The notes below the pieces were generated by a model, which saw nothing but the letters and a program-made list of their open reading frames with translations, did no database searches and had not been told where the DNA came from. From Lichenifustis flavocetrariae (GTDB lineage Bacteria; Pseudomonadota; Alphaproteobacteria; Rhizobiales; Beijerinckiaceae), in assembly GCF_026130545.1 (NCBI RefSeq), contig NZ_JAMOIM010000012.1, positions 62,001 to 126,000 of the forward strand: DNA of 64,000 nucleotides, read 5' to 3'. Positions 55,414 through 64,000 of the stretch are shown piece by piece (the first letter of the stretch is position 1; each line of letters opens with the position of its first letter). Made by a program: the position numbers and the translations under genes.

Positions 55414-56982
55414 ATGACCTATGACGCGATCGTCATCGGGGCCGGCCATAATGGGCTCGCGGCCGCCGTGCATCTCGCCACCAGGGGTTGGAAGGTGGCC
55501 GTGTTCGAAGCCGCGAAGCAACCCGGCGGCGCGATCAAGACCGCCGAAGTGACGCGGCCCGGCTTCCGCCACGATCTCTACGCCATGAACCTGAGCCTGT
55601 TCGCTGGCTCGCCTTTCTTCGCGTCCCACAAGGAGGGCCTGCTGCGCCATGGGCTTGCCTTCGTGCCCGCGCCCGACAGTTTCGCGACCGCCTTTCCGGA
55701 TGGCACCTGGCTCGGGGTCAGCCAGGATCTGGAGACCACGGCGTCGCGCATCGCGGCGCTGTCACAGAAGGATGCCACCGCGTGGCGGGCCATGGCGGCG
55801 GGTTTCGCGGCCGACGCTCCGCACATTTTCGCCGTGCTCGGTTCGCCGATGCCGTCGCGCCGGGCGATGCAGGCCGTGTGGGGCGCATTCCGGGCGAAGG
55901 GCATGGCAGGCTTGGGCGAATTGGCGCGCCTGCTGGTCGCCTCGCCGCGCGATTTCCTGGACCGTCATTTCGAGAGCCCCAAGCTGAAAGCCATGATGGC
56001 CATGTGGGGGCTGCATCTCGACTTTCCGCCCGACGCGGCCGGCGGCGCCCTCTTCCCTTATCTCGAATCCATGGCCTGTCAGAGTTTCGGGATGGTCATC
56101 GGCCACGGCGGCGCCGACACGATCGTCAAGGCTCTGACGGGCTATCTTCGGGAGCGGGGCGGCGAGGTGCATCTCGAGGCGCCCATCGTCGAGATCCTCC
56201 GTACTGGCAAAGCCGCGACCGGCGTGCGTCTGGCGGATGGCCGCACCGTGACGGCGCGCCGGGCCGTGATCGCCAACGTGCATCCGGGACGCGTGTTCGG
56301 GCAGCTGTTGCCCGGGACCGATCACGCGGCCTACCGGACCAAGCTCGACGGCTTCAAGCCGGGGCCGGCCACGATGATGATCCACTATGCGCTGAGCCGC
56401 TTGCCGGAATGGGCTGCGGGCGGGGCTCTGAAGCGTTTCGCCTACGTGCATCTCGCGCCGGATTTCGCCGCGATGACCCGCGTCTACGATCAGGCCAAGG
56501 CCGGTCTCCTGCCGGAGGCACCGGGGCTCGTCGTTGGACAGCCGACCGCGCTCGATCCGAGCCGCGCGCCCGAGGGGCAGCATGTGCTCTGGGTCCAGGT
56601 CCGCGTCCTGCCCGCGACGATCTTGGGAGATGCCGCCGGCGAGATCGAGGACACGGATTGGGGACTCGTGAAAGACCGCTATGCGGATCGGGTCGAGGCC
56701 TTGATCGAGCGCTATGCGCCGGGATTTCGGACCACCGTGCGGGGCCGGGCGGTCCTGAGCCCGGCCGATCTCGAGCGCGACAACCCGAATCTCGTGGGTG
56801 GCGACAGCCTGTCGGGGAGCCACCACCTCGACCAGAATTTCATGTTTCGCCCGGTCTTCGGCTGGTCACGCTACAAGACGCCGGTCGAAAAGCTCTTTCT
56901 GGTCGGCGCCTCCACATGGCCTGGAGCGGGTGTCGGCGCCGGGTCGGGCTTCATCCTGGCCAAGATGCTGGCGGGCCGTTGA
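55414..56982 (+). CDS. Phytoene-desaturase-like FAD oxidoreductase (PYROXD2-like), copy B
   Basis: A 522-residue paralogue of the leftward gene. FAD fold AIVIGAGHNGLAAAVHLATR, EAAKQPGGAIKTAE, PGFRHDLYAMNLSLFAGSPF, an internal GMVIGHGGADTIVKALTGYL, the shared PTALDPSRAPEGQHVLWVQV and a C-terminal LFLVGASTWPGAGVGAGSGF. The two share several exact short stretches (TALDPSRAPEG; the GDAAGEI segment), so they arose by duplication. AGGAGG lies before the ATG at 55414. Partner or substrate unknown. Confidence 0.92.
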   Translation: MTYDAIVIGAGHNGLAAAVHLATRGWKVAVFEAAKQPGGAIKTAEVTRPGFRHDLYAMNLSLFAGSPFFASHKEGLLRHGLAFVPAPDSFATAFPDGTWLGVSQDLETTASRIAALSQKDATAWRAMAAGFAADAPHIFAVLGSPMPSRRAMQAVWGAFRAKGMAGLGELARLLVASPRDFLDRHFESPKLKAMMAMWGLHLDFPPDAAGGALFPYLESMACQSFGMVIGHGGADTIVKALTGYLRERGGEVHLEAPIVEILRTGKAATGVRLADGRTVTARRAVIANVHPGRVFGQLLPGTDHAAYRTKLDGFKPGPATMMIHYALSRLPEWAAGGALKRFAYVHLAPDFAAMTRVYDQAKAGLLPEAPGLVVGQPTALDPSRAPEGQHVLWVQVRVLPATILGDAAGEIEDTDWGLVKDRYADRVEALIERYAPGFRTTVRGRAVLSPADLERDNPNLVGGDSLSGSHHLDQNFMFRPVFGWSRYKTPVEKLFLVGASTWPGAGVGAGSGFILAKMLAGR

Positions 56983-57059
56983 GCCTCGGCAGGCTCGTCC
57001 AGCCTCGGGCCAGTTTCACGTGCAACACGTGTCGGGATCGCACATGAAGGGCGCCGCTC

Positions 57060-57404
57060 ATGCACGTCCATATGAAGCCGGTTCTGCCGCAGCAACCGAC
57101 CGCGCCGCCGCGTGAGCCCCCAAAGCCGGCCGCCGCGACGGCGGCTTATGGCTCGGAGGTGCAGCGCGTTTCCGAACGACGGAACGGCGCACCGGGACGT
57201 GGGTCCCAGGGGCGGTCGCGTCCGCAACGCCCCCCGGAGGCCGACTCGTCCGGCGATGTGATCCAGGACCCGGCCGCCACCCTTGCGAAAACGCTGGCAG
57301 CGCTTGATCTCGGATTGGACGCCGTACCCCAGGAGCCGGATCGGCCGGATGCGCCCTCGCTCGACGATCTGCTGCTCGGCGCCCTGCCGGCCGGGGAGCG
57401 CTGA
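57060..57404 (+). CDS. Pro/Arg-rich small hypothetical protein, 114 aa
   Basis: A short frame after the FAD oxidoreductase with a GAAGGG-like site before the ATG at 57060. The first half is Pro/Ala/Arg-rich and looks disordered; the second half is acidic and hydrophobic (AATLAKTLAALDLGLDAVPQ, then SLDDLLLGALPAGER). No family is recognised. An antisense frame of similar size overlaps, so coding is only moderately likely. Confidence 0.45.
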   Translation: MHVHMKPVLPQQPTAPPREPPKPAAATAAYGSEVQRVSERRNGAPGRGSQGRSRPQRPPEADSSGDVIQDPAATLAKTLAALDLGLDAVPQEPDRPDAPSLDDLLLGALPAGER

Positions 57405-57474
57405 GACCAAGTCGCGTCGACAGGAGCATCGCCACGTTTGAAGAGACTGCCGCTCCGTGGCGGCGGCCCAGGCG

Positions 57475-58608
57475 TCAGCGCGACTGGTGCAGCAGGTCCA
57501 GATAATCGTCGCGGGTCGCGAGGCGTGGATTGGTGGCGTGGCAATGGTCCTTGAGGGCCTCGCCGGCCACCTGATCCATCATGGCGGCCGTGACCCCCAT
57601 GGCGTCGAGGCCGGGCGGCAGGCCGATGGCGGCCGACAGGGCGGCGACCTGCTGGTCGGGCACGCCGCCGAGGATGTCAGCCAACACGTCCCATTTGACC
57701 CCGATGGCGGCGCGGTTGAAGCGCAGGACGGCCGGCATCAGGACGGCGTTCAGCGTGCCATGATGGAGGTTCAACTCGCGCACCGCACCGAGCGGATGCG
57801 TCAGCGCGTGTACGGCGCCGAGACCCTTCTGGAACGCCATCGCGCCTTCGAGCGCGCACATCATCATGTCCCAGCGCGCCTGCCGGTCCGCCCCCTCGGC
57901 GACGGCGTCCCGGATCGCGCCCCAGCCGCGTTTGAGGCCGTCGATCGCGATGGCGTCGGCGGGCGGGTTGACGGCCGATGCCATGAAGGTTTCGAGACAA
58001 TGCGACAGCGCGTCCATGCCGGTCGCGGCCGTCAGGAAGGGTGGCAGGCCATGGGTCAGCTCCGGATCGCAGAGCGCGACACTCGGCAGCATATGGGGGC
58101 TGATGATCCCGAGCTTGCGGCCCTCGCGGGTGATGATCACGGCGGCGCGCCCGACCTCCGACCCCGTGCCCGACGTGGTCGGCACCGCGATCAGCGGACA
58201 AATGTCGCCATGGATCCGGCCCACGCCTCCGGCCACCGCCGTATATTGCGCCAACGGCCCCGGATGGCCGCTGAGCAGCCGCACCGCCTTGGCCAAATCG
58301 ATCGACGAGCCGCCGCCGAGCGCCACGATCCCGTCGCAACCCGCGTCACGGTAGAGCGCGTAGGCCGCATCGACCGCCTCTTCGGTGGGATTGGCGGGCG
58401 TGTCGGCATAGATCGTGGGTCGCTGGGGCAGCAGCGCCGCGACCCGGTCGACGAGCCCGGTCTGCATCAGCCCGCGATCGGTCACCAGCAGCGGGCGCGC
58501 CACCTTCAGGCCGTCGAGGAGGGACGGCAGCTTGGCGATCGCGCCATCGTCGAATTCGATGCGGGTCAGATAGGTGATGAGGGCCATGGCGGCAGGTTCC
58601 ATGTTCAT
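57475..58608 (-). CDS. Iron-containing (type III) alcohol dehydrogenase
   Basis: A 377-residue NAD(P)-linked dehydrogenase. Coenzyme-binding GGGSSIDLAKAVRLLSG, PTTSGTGSEVGRAAVI, and metal ligands in VALCDPELTHG (Asp), MDALSHCLETF (His) and GAVHALTHPLGA (two His). I choose the ATG at 58608 (AAGGTG about 8 bases upstream), giving the family length; the open frame reaches 58719. Alcohol or hydroxyacid substrate unknown. Stands alone. Confidence 0.92.
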   Translation of the reverse strand: MNMEPAAMALITYLTRIEFDDGAIAKLPSLLDGLKVARPLLVTDRGLMQTGLVDRVAALLPQRPTIYADTPANPTEEAVDAAYALYRDAGCDGIVALGGGSSIDLAKAVRLLSGHPGPLAQYTAVAGGVGRIHGDICPLIAVPTTSGTGSEVGRAAVIITREGRKLGIISPHMLPSVALCDPELTHGLPPFLTAATGMDALSHCLETFMASAVNPPADAIAIDGLKRGWGAIRDAVAEGADRQARWDMMMCALEGAMAFQKGLGAVHALTHPLGAVRELNLHHGTLNAVLMPAVLRFNRAAIGVKWDVLADILGGVPDQQVAALSAAIGLPPGLDAMGVTAAMMDQVAGEALKDHCHATNPRLATRDDYLDLLHQSR

Positions 58609-58951
58609 TGGCCCGCACCTTCGTTCGTGCGGGAGGGCAAGACCGAACCGGTCGCGTGCCTTCACCTTGCTACGAATGTTGGCTGTCGGCGTCAAATCAG
58701 GCCGGAAACGGATTATCACTTCGAATTAGCAGAGCGAAAAATCTGAACCATCATAAATAGAGACCCGTAGTATCACTCGGCGTAGTCGATTTGCAGCGGT
58801 GCTTTGAATATGCAACCGTACAAAGGCGCCAGTCCTGTCCTACAGTACAACCGCGCAGATCCGTTTGAAACTCCTATCGTCATGGAAAAGAACTTGCGCA
58901 GAAAACGCATCATGTTGAAGTGATTAGCTTTGAGCGTTCAGACGGATCTGC
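58609..58951. other. 343-base gap between alcohol dehydrogenase and orphan membrane gene
   Basis: I see no gene. The stretch is visibly richer in A+T than the flanks and holds the promoter of the leftward alcohol dehydrogenase. It marks the edge of the AT-richer segment that continues through the next gene. Confidence 0.5.
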
Positions 58952-59953
58952 TCAGTCGGCCAAGAAGCTGCCAAAGAAATCCAGCCGCATCAGTCCAACC
59001 AATCCGGCTGGGAACTCAGTTGGGGCGAGCCCCACTGCGGTCGGGGTCAAGATTCTGTAAGCAAACCGCGTCTGATGCCTACCCAACTGATCAGAGGGGA
59101 AATGGTAGGTCACGCATCCAAGCAGCAATGGATCGACTCTTGGAAAATCTTTGAAGAGGTTTCTTTCCATCTCTGCCCTGGTTGCCGTAATAGAAAAACC
59201 ATATTCGGTTACGTGTCCGGTCAGTTCTTCCGCCGGAAAAAGAGTTAGTTCGAGGAAATTGCTTCGTTTGATCCTAAGCTCTTCAAACCGTGCCTTGACT
59301 CTGGCTTCTTCAAAGCCGCCCGGATGAAAGAAGTCGATCCAGATATCTACGGTTATTTGCAAAGCTGGAGTGATGCCAATGTTTTTAATAGGCAGTCGAG
59401 CAGTCGCCCAGATTTGTTGTTCGGTGATTTGGAACACGTTGTCTAGCACAGGGCGTCCAACAGTCAGCCATGCTCGATTGTTGGCAATGAGGCTTTCACG
59501 CGCGAGCTTGGCTTGCTCTTTGGCAGCATCGGCAGCTTGCTTGGTATCATACAGGCCATTGCGCATTAGAACGAGTTGCCGAATAAAGAACAAGGCTTGC
59601 AGAGAGCCGACGCCAATAAGTCCAAGCGTGTAGAAGCCTGCTGAATCGCCGGTGATCGTCCAATGCCACCACCGGTATATCGGGCCTTTGCCCTCCTGTT
59701 CGGCGTCGGCACTGGTATGCTGGCGCCCTATTTGATCAGTTGATTTGCTGTCGGGCGGCACCCAAAGCGCGAATGCGAAGGCTAGAGCGACAATCACCAT
59801 CCCAAAGACGGAGCCGCGCTGATAATCGGAAATGTCTTTCACGCGGAAGTCTCTGCTTATTCTAAGATCCTCCAGTCGTATCTCTTCCATCCCCAGAACC
59901 GCTAGGAGTGGCCGCCAAAAAATCCGTGCGTACGCTCCTCGTTTAAATTTCAT
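58952..59953 (-). CDS. Two-TM hypothetical protein, 333 aa
   Basis: No recognised family. Two N-terminal hydrophobic helices (VFGMVIVALAFAFALWVP about 48-66, and FYTLGLIGVGSLQALFFIR about 105-125), then an Ala/Lys-rich helical segment (TKQAADAAKEQAKLARESLI) and a soluble beta-rich domain. This layout, a two-TM anchor with a coiled-coil stalk, is common in uncharacterised proteobacterial membrane proteins. The gene has clearly lower GC than the neighbours (28 of 60 in 59161-59220 by hand count), suggesting recent acquisition. Confidence 0.75.
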   Translation of the reverse strand: MKFKRGAYARIFWRPLLAVLGMEEIRLEDLRISRDFRVKDISDYQRGSVFGMVIVALAFAFALWVPPDSKSTDQIGRQHTSADAEQEGKGPIYRWWHWTITGDSAGFYTLGLIGVGSLQALFFIRQLVLMRNGLYDTKQAADAAKEQAKLARESLIANNRAWLTVGRPVLDNVFQITEQQIWATARLPIKNIGITPALQITVDIWIDFFHPGGFEEARVKARFEELRIKRSNFLELTLFPAEELTGHVTEYGFSITATRAEMERNLFKDFPRVDPLLLGCVTYHFPSDQLGRHQTRFAYRILTPTAVGLAPTEFPAGLVGLMRLDFFGSFLAD

Positions 59954-60153
59954 GGTGATCGACGGCTCGCTCTCGCCAAATGTCGAGCCGTCCTGCTTTT
60001 GCGAAGTACATCATCGCCGCCAAATTGGCGTCTTGACGATATGAACCGAACGAAGCGGGCGGTGTTAATCGCCCTCATTGTGTCCGCCCCGTCGAGGCTG
60101 CATCCTAGCAGCGCAGCTCGCGCGCTTTGCTCGGGCGTTCCGATGAGGTCCGG

Positions 60154-61008
60154 GTGGTGTGGACGATCGATTCCGAAACCGGCGTGCTGACCGACGTTCT
60201 GCTCGGGACCCCTGATCACTATCACTGGATCCACAGCAACGCGATTGCGACCCAGACGCTGGGCACGGGCCGGCAGATCGACGTGCAGCGGCTGCAAAAC
60301 CAGTTCCGCCAGCTCGAAGACGCCTTCGACGCGGCCGGGGTCAAACGCCACTATGTCGAGGTCGAGTCCCACCTGCCCTACCAGGTCTACACCCGCGATT
60401 CGAGCCAGACCACGCCCTGGGGTCCGGTGCTGACGCAGCTCGCGCTGCCGGCCCGGCGCGGCGAGGCCGCCGCGATCCTGCGCTTCCACGGCGCGAGCGA
60501 CGGGTTCTGGCGCTATGCAAGCCGCGGCACGATCGAGGGTGGGGACATCCACATCATCCGACCGGGGCTGCTCGTCCTCGGCTGGTCAGGCGTGCGCACC
60601 ACGCAGGAGGGCGCCGAGCAATTCGCCGGCTGGTTTCGCGAGCAGGGCTGGGAGGTGCGGCTCGAACCTTTCGCCGAGCATTTCCTGCACCTCGACGTGC
60701 TGTTCTGCATGGCGGCCGCGGGGTTGGCGGTGGCCTGCATCGAGGTGTTGGGCGACGGGTTCCGGGACTGGCTCGCGGCGCATGACATCCAGGTGGTCGA
60801 GGCCAGCTACCGTGAAGTGATGGCCATGAGCTGCAACCTCCTGGCCCTCGGACGGGACCGGGTGATTTCACCCCGTCACAGCACCCGTATCAATGCGGCG
60901 CTGCGGGCCGAAGGGCTCACGGTCTACGAGCCCGACCTCGACCTCTTCGCGGCAGGCGGCGGCAGCGTGCATTGCATGACGATGCCGCTGCGCCGCGAAC
61001 CGGGGTGA
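60154..61008 (+). CDS. Arginine deiminase/dimethylargininase (amidinotransferase) family enzyme
   Basis: A ~284-residue guanidine-modifying enzyme. Catalytic Cys near the C-terminus (AGGGSVHCMTMPLRREP), His in FLHLDVLFCM, and the conserved TIEGGDIHII and YTRDSSQT loops. DDAH or ADI-type activity on arginine or methylated arginine is the usual chemistry; specificity is not shown. I start at the GTG at 60154 (GAGG 6 bases before), though a TTG at 60127 is open in frame. It stands between the orphan membrane gene and the efflux operon. Confidence 0.85.
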   Translation: MVWTIDSETGVLTDVLLGTPDHYHWIHSNAIATQTLGTGRQIDVQRLQNQFRQLEDAFDAAGVKRHYVEVESHLPYQVYTRDSSQTTPWGPVLTQLALPARRGEAAAILRFHGASDGFWRYASRGTIEGGDIHIIRPGLLVLGWSGVRTTQEGAEQFAGWFREQGWEVRLEPFAEHFLHLDVLFCMAAAGLAVACIEVLGDGFRDWLAAHDIQVVEASYREVMAMSCNLLALGRDRVISPRHSTRINAALRAEGLTVYEPDLDLFAAGGGSVHCMTMPLRREPG

Positions 61009-61086
61009 TCGGGTGTCCCGGCGCACCACGGGGTCGATCTCGATCGGCGAATGGGCCGATGCTCAGGCAGGAGAGGGTCCGCCGGG

Positions 61087-62007
61087 TCAGGGCGCGGTGG
61101 CGGCGTGCGGCGTCACCTCCACGGTCGCGGTCATGCCCGCGACCAGCCGCACGTCGGATGGCACATGGTCGATATGGACCCGCACGGGCACGCGCTGGGC
61201 GAGCCGGACCCAGGTGAAGATCGGGTTGACATTGGCGAGGCCGCTCGCGCCCGCCTGCGCATTGCCGACCACGATCCCGCGCGCCAGGCTGTCGACATGG
61301 CCGTCGAGCACCTGTTTGTAGCCGAGTAGCCAGATCTTCGCCGGGTCCCCCTCCTTGATCGGCGCGATCTTGGTTTCCTCGAAATAGCCGTCCACCCAGA
61401 ACGAGTCGGCGTTGACGATCGAGAAGGCCCGCGAGCCGGTGGTCGCATAGTCTCCGAGCTGCGTGCTGAGATTGGTGATCCAGCCGTTCACCGGGGAATG
61501 GATCTCTGTGCGCTCCAGATTGAGCTTGGCCTTGTCGAGATTGGCGAGGGCCTGCTGATAGACCGCATAGGCGACTTCGGCGGTCGCGGCATAGCTTTGC
61601 TGTTCTTCGCGTGTGGTCGCGAGGTCGGTCAGGGCCGCGCGCCGTTTGGCCTCCACCTGCTTGTTCTCGAAGTCGGCCTTGGTCTGCGCCACATTCGCAT
61701 TCGAAAGCGCGACCGCGATCTCGTAGTCGCGCTTGTCGATCGTCATCAACAGATCGTCCTTGTGAACAAACTGGTTGTCGGACACGGGCAGCGCGATCAC
61801 CCTGCCCGACACTTCGGGCGCAAGCGCCACGACATAGACCCGGACACTCCCGTCGCGCGTCCAAGGCGCCCCGAAATAGGCCTGCCACATCAGGGCCGTG
61901 AGGCCGCAGGCGGCGGCCACGACGAGCAGCGTCAGGGCGATCGGCACGATTCGGAGGCGATAGCGCAAGGGCGCGGCTGGAGCGGGACCCGTGGTCTGGT
62001 TAGACAT
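61087..62007 (-). CDS. Efflux membrane-fusion protein (AaeA/EmrA-like)
   Basis: A 306-residue periplasmic adaptor. One N-terminal TM helix (RIVPIALTLLVVAAACGLTA), a lipoyl half with VSGRVIALPVSDNQFVHKDD and coiled coils, then NPIFTWVRLAQRVPVRVHID and a DVRLVAGMTATVEV C-terminus. It overlaps the DUF1656 gene by 8 bases and would link an inner-membrane pump to an outer-membrane channel. Confidence 0.92.
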   Translation of the reverse strand: MSNQTTGPAPAAPLRYRLRIVPIALTLLVVAAACGLTALMWQAYFGAPWTRDGSVRVYVVALAPEVSGRVIALPVSDNQFVHKDDLLMTIDKRDYEIAVALSNANVAQTKADFENKQVEAKRRAALTDLATTREEQQSYAATAEVAYAVYQQALANLDKAKLNLERTEIHSPVNGWITNLSTQLGDYATTGSRAFSIVNADSFWVDGYFEETKIAPIKEGDPAKIWLLGYKQVLDGHVDSLARGIVVGNAQAGASGLANVNPIFTWVRLAQRVPVRVHIDHVPSDVRLVAGMTATVEVTPHAATAP

Positions 62008-62218
62008 AGAGGTGGAGGCTCGCAGTCAGAAGAACGATCGCGGACAGGATGATCAAGTAGAGCGCCACCTCGAAGAGGCCCGGATACCAGATCGCGTCGA
62101 ACCAGCCTTGCCGGGTCGCGACTTTGCGGAACAGATACAGCACGCCATAGGCCCCGATCATCATCAGCGACATGGGCGCGACATAGACGCCGAACAGGTC
62201 CACTTCGACGAAGCTCAT
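62000..62218 (-). CDS. DUF1656 small membrane protein (AaeX-like)
   Basis: A 72-residue protein with two TM helices: FVEVDLFGVYVAPMSLMMIG and GLFEVALYLIILSAIVLLTA. This size and the position between the AaeA-type adaptor and the FUSC permease match AaeX/DUF1656. It overlaps both neighbours (8 and 4 bases). Confidence 0.9.
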   Translation of the reverse strand: MSFVEVDLFGVYVAPMSLMMIGAYGVLYLFRKVATRQGWFDAIWYPGLFEVALYLIILSAIVLLTASLHLYV

Positions 62219-64000
62219 CGGATTTCGGCTCCGAAATAGTCGGCATAGTGTTGCAAGGTTTCCGACATTTCGCGCGCCGCTCCCTGCATCCGCAGGCGGC
62301 GGGCGGGGTCGAGCTGATCGGCCCCCGCTTCACCGAGCGCGTCCTTCAAGGCCTTCAGCGCTATACGCGCGCGATGGACATCGCCTTCGGACAGGGCGGT
62401 GGCGGCCTCCAGGAGATGCGCGCGACCGCGTCCGGTCTCCGCCTCGGAAGTCCCCAGATCGAGGAATTGAAGCCCAAGCGTCAGGGCCGCGAGCAGGCGC
62501 GATCCCTCGACGAGGTCCGCGTCGGGCGGCATGGCCATGAGGCGGCCGAAGATGCGGCTGCGCCAGCGGTCGGGCACCCAGCGCCGGGGCCGGCGCAAAA
62601 GGCCGCGCAGGTCGCGCAATGTCAGGGCCAGCAGCCGGGCCGTCCGCATCCGGCGCGGAACGGGTGGCATCGCCCGCATCACCACGGCGCCGGCGACGCT
62701 GCCGCCGACGATCGCGAGCGCCGTATTGTAGAAGCTGATCGTGTCGTAGCTAATGGTATTGGTCGGGCCCAGGAGTGGGATGAAGTTCGCGGCTGCGGCC
62801 ACGAAGACGGGCGCCAGGGCCGGTTGGGTCGACAAAGCTCCCATAGGCACGAGCGCCAGTCCGAGAATGATGGTGAAGCTCAGATAGGTTTCGTGGTTCG
62901 GCAGGATCGCGAATTTGAAAACGCCCGCGACCACGGCCGTGATCACCATGCCCAAGCCGAACTTGACCGCTGCCGCGTAGGCTTGTTCGTCCTGCGGGGA
63001 GAGCAGAAGCACGGTCACGGCCAGAAACGTGATGAAGGTGAGGCCGGACGGCCAGGATGTCGCGACATAGAACCAGCAGCCAAGGCCGATGGCGACGAAG
63101 ACCCGCAGTGCATTGACGAGCGGCGGCAGGACATCGGGCAGGAAGTCGCGCGGGACGGCGGTCACCAACAAGGCCCGCTTGGGTTGTGTCAGCAGCACCA
63201 TGGTGTTGGAGGCGCGGCCGAGCCCTTCGAGAAGAGAGGCGATGCGATCGGCCCCGAGCCGGAGAGATGGTGCGTCCGCCGACCAGTGCCGGGCGTCCCG
63301 GGCCGCATCGAACCAGACATCGCGTGCGTGGACCGCGGGACCGGCGCTCTCGTCCAGTCCGCTTCTCTCGGCGGTCGGCAGGTCGAGCCGGAAGCCCGGC
63401 TCCGGCGGCAACAGCGCCCACAAGGCCTGGGCCTGACGTTCCGCCTCTTCGGCCGGGAGCCGTTCGAGATGGAGGCCCAGCGAGCGCCACGCCGACAGGG
63501 CGAGGAACAGGCCATTGATGCCCGCCCGGACCGTGCTCCGGCGCTCGCCCAACACAGGTGATTCGCCGATGGCCTGATCGAGAAGCGGATCGAGAGCGGC
63601 CACGCGTTTGATGAGATCGCGCCGGCGGGTGCGGAATTCCGCATCGGGGGCGCCCTGGCGGTGGAGTTGCGAGGCGGCCCCTTCGCCGATCTCGGCCGCG
63701 AGGCCGGCGAAGGTCGCGGCCAGCCGGCGGGAGGATCGCCCGGCGTCGGTCAGCGACATGATCACCATGCCGCACACGATGCCGAGACAGATCTCCGTCG
63801 CGCGCGACAAGGCGAGGATGAAAACCTGGTCGGGCTCGGCGATCGACGAGGAGGCGATGATCACCATCGTGTAGCCGGACAGCATCGCCGCATAGGCGGC
63901 AAAATTGCGCAGAAGCGTCGAGACGAAGCTGCAGGCCGCGCACCAGAGCGCCATGGAGATCAGAAAGCCGGCGCGCTCCTGGGGGAAGGCGGCGGTGAGG
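62215..64000 (-). CDS. FUSC-family efflux transporter (AaeB-like), 5' end outside window
   Basis: At least 595 codons are visible, and the frame stays open to base 64000 with coding-like sequence before the first in-window ATG at 63954 (PQERAGFLIS), so the gene starts beyond the window. TM-rich halves (VFVAIGLGCWFYVATSWPSG, FLAVTVLLLSPQDEQAYAAA, FTIILGLALVPMGALST) flank a long cytoplasmic part, the FUSC plan of AaeB. Likely exports aromatic acids or similar compounds. First gene of the efflux operon. Confidence 0.9.
   Translation of the reverse strand, partial: LTAAFPQERAGFLISMALWCAACSFVSTLLRNFAAYAAMLSGYTMVIIASSSIAEPDQVFILALSRATEICLGIVCGMVIMSLTDAGRSSRRLAATFAGLAAEIGEGAASQLHRQGAPDAEFRTRRRDLIKRVAALDPLLDQAIGESPVLGERRSTVRAGINGLFLALSAWRSLGLHLERLPAEEAERQAQALWALLPPEPGFRLDLPTAERSGLDESAGPAVHARDVWFDAARDARHWSADAPSLRLGADRIASLLEGLGRASNTMVLLTQPKRALLVTAVPRDFLPDVLPPLVNALRVFVAIGLGCWFYVATSWPSGLTFITFLAVTVLLLSPQDEQAYAAAVKFGLGMVITAVVAGVFKFAILPNHETYLSFTIILGLALVPMGALSTQPALAPVFVAAAANFIPLLGPTNTISYDTISFYNTALAIVGGSVAGAVVMRAMPPVPRRMRTARLLALTLRDLRGLLRRPRRWVPDRWRSRIFGRLMAMPPDADLVEGSRLLAALTLGLQFLDLGTSEAETGRGRAHLLEAATALSEGDVHRARIALKALKDALGEAGADQLDPARRLRMQGAAREMSETLQHYADYFGAEIR

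Overview
The window is GC-rich, densely coding bacterial chromosome. The gene set points to an alphaproteobacterium of the Hyphomicrobiales (Rhizobiales): RpoH-type sigma factor, ffh-rpsP, GluQRS, PpdK, a TIGR03862 flavoprotein, DUF1272/DUF3072/DUF2218 small proteins, many ABC importers and several c-di-GMP enzymes. A Beijerinckiaceae/Methylobacteriaceae-like organism fits, but this is inference from gene content and I cannot name a genus. I see no rRNA, tRNA, CRISPR array or insertion sequence.

Layout. 1-3 kb: the end of an ABC exporter, then a polar amino-acid ABC importer (binding protein and two permeases, no ATPase in view). 3-7 kb: a small hypothetical gene and a two-gene type II secretion remnant or minimal set (gspD, gspK-like). 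7-8.2 kb: rpoH and a 54-residue DUF465 gene. 8.6-16.3 kb: a 7TM/PAS/GGDEF/EAL protein, SGNH hydrolase, 5-formyl-THF cyclo-ligase family protein, gshB-alkB, and a tandem-PAS diguanylate cyclase. 16.3-20.7 kb: DMT transporter, a DapB-like dehydrogenase, ffh and rpsP. 20.7-23.4 kb: DUF1272 protein, a decayed phoD fragment, a glutamine amidotransferase and a divergent cytochrome P450. 23.5-30 kb: HAMP-GGDEF-EAL protein, psuG-psuK pseudouridine catabolism pair, GNAT, dienelactone hydrolase, small secreted protein. 29.8-39.3 kb: mostly housekeeping or small enzymes (PEP-mutase family, GFA family, ppdK, TIGR03862 flavoprotein, DUF3072, DUF2218, esterase, AlkA, GluQRS, isochorismatase-like).

39.5-47.1 kb: an FAD aromatic-ring monooxygenase, then a Tat-exported binding protein with two permeases and an ATPase of the spermidine/putrescine type, followed directly by a GH63-like glycosidase. 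47.4-52.9 kb: a PEP-CTERM-anchored secreted protein, a PrsT-like TPR lipoprotein and two glycosyltransferases. The first two are visibly less GC-rich than the flanks; this looks like a surface-protein/exopolysaccharide locus, but no exosortase is in view. 53-57 kb: two paralogous phytoene-desaturase-like (PYROXD2-like) FAD oxidoreductases transcribed away from each other, one translationally coupled to a MarR regulator; this is the most self-contained candidate for an undescribed pathway here. 57-64 kb: disordered small protein, iron-type alcohol dehydrogenase, an AT-richer two-TM orphan, an arginine-deiminase/DDAH-family enzyme, and an AaeA-AaeX-AaeB-like efflux operon running off the right edge.

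Most of the window is ordinary, and no unmistakably new system was found. The best leads are the divergent FAD-oxidoreductase pair with MarR, the PEP-CTERM/PrsT/glycosyltransferase island without exosortase, the importer-glycosidase operon, and an EAL protein with a degenerate GGDEF that keeps an I-site.
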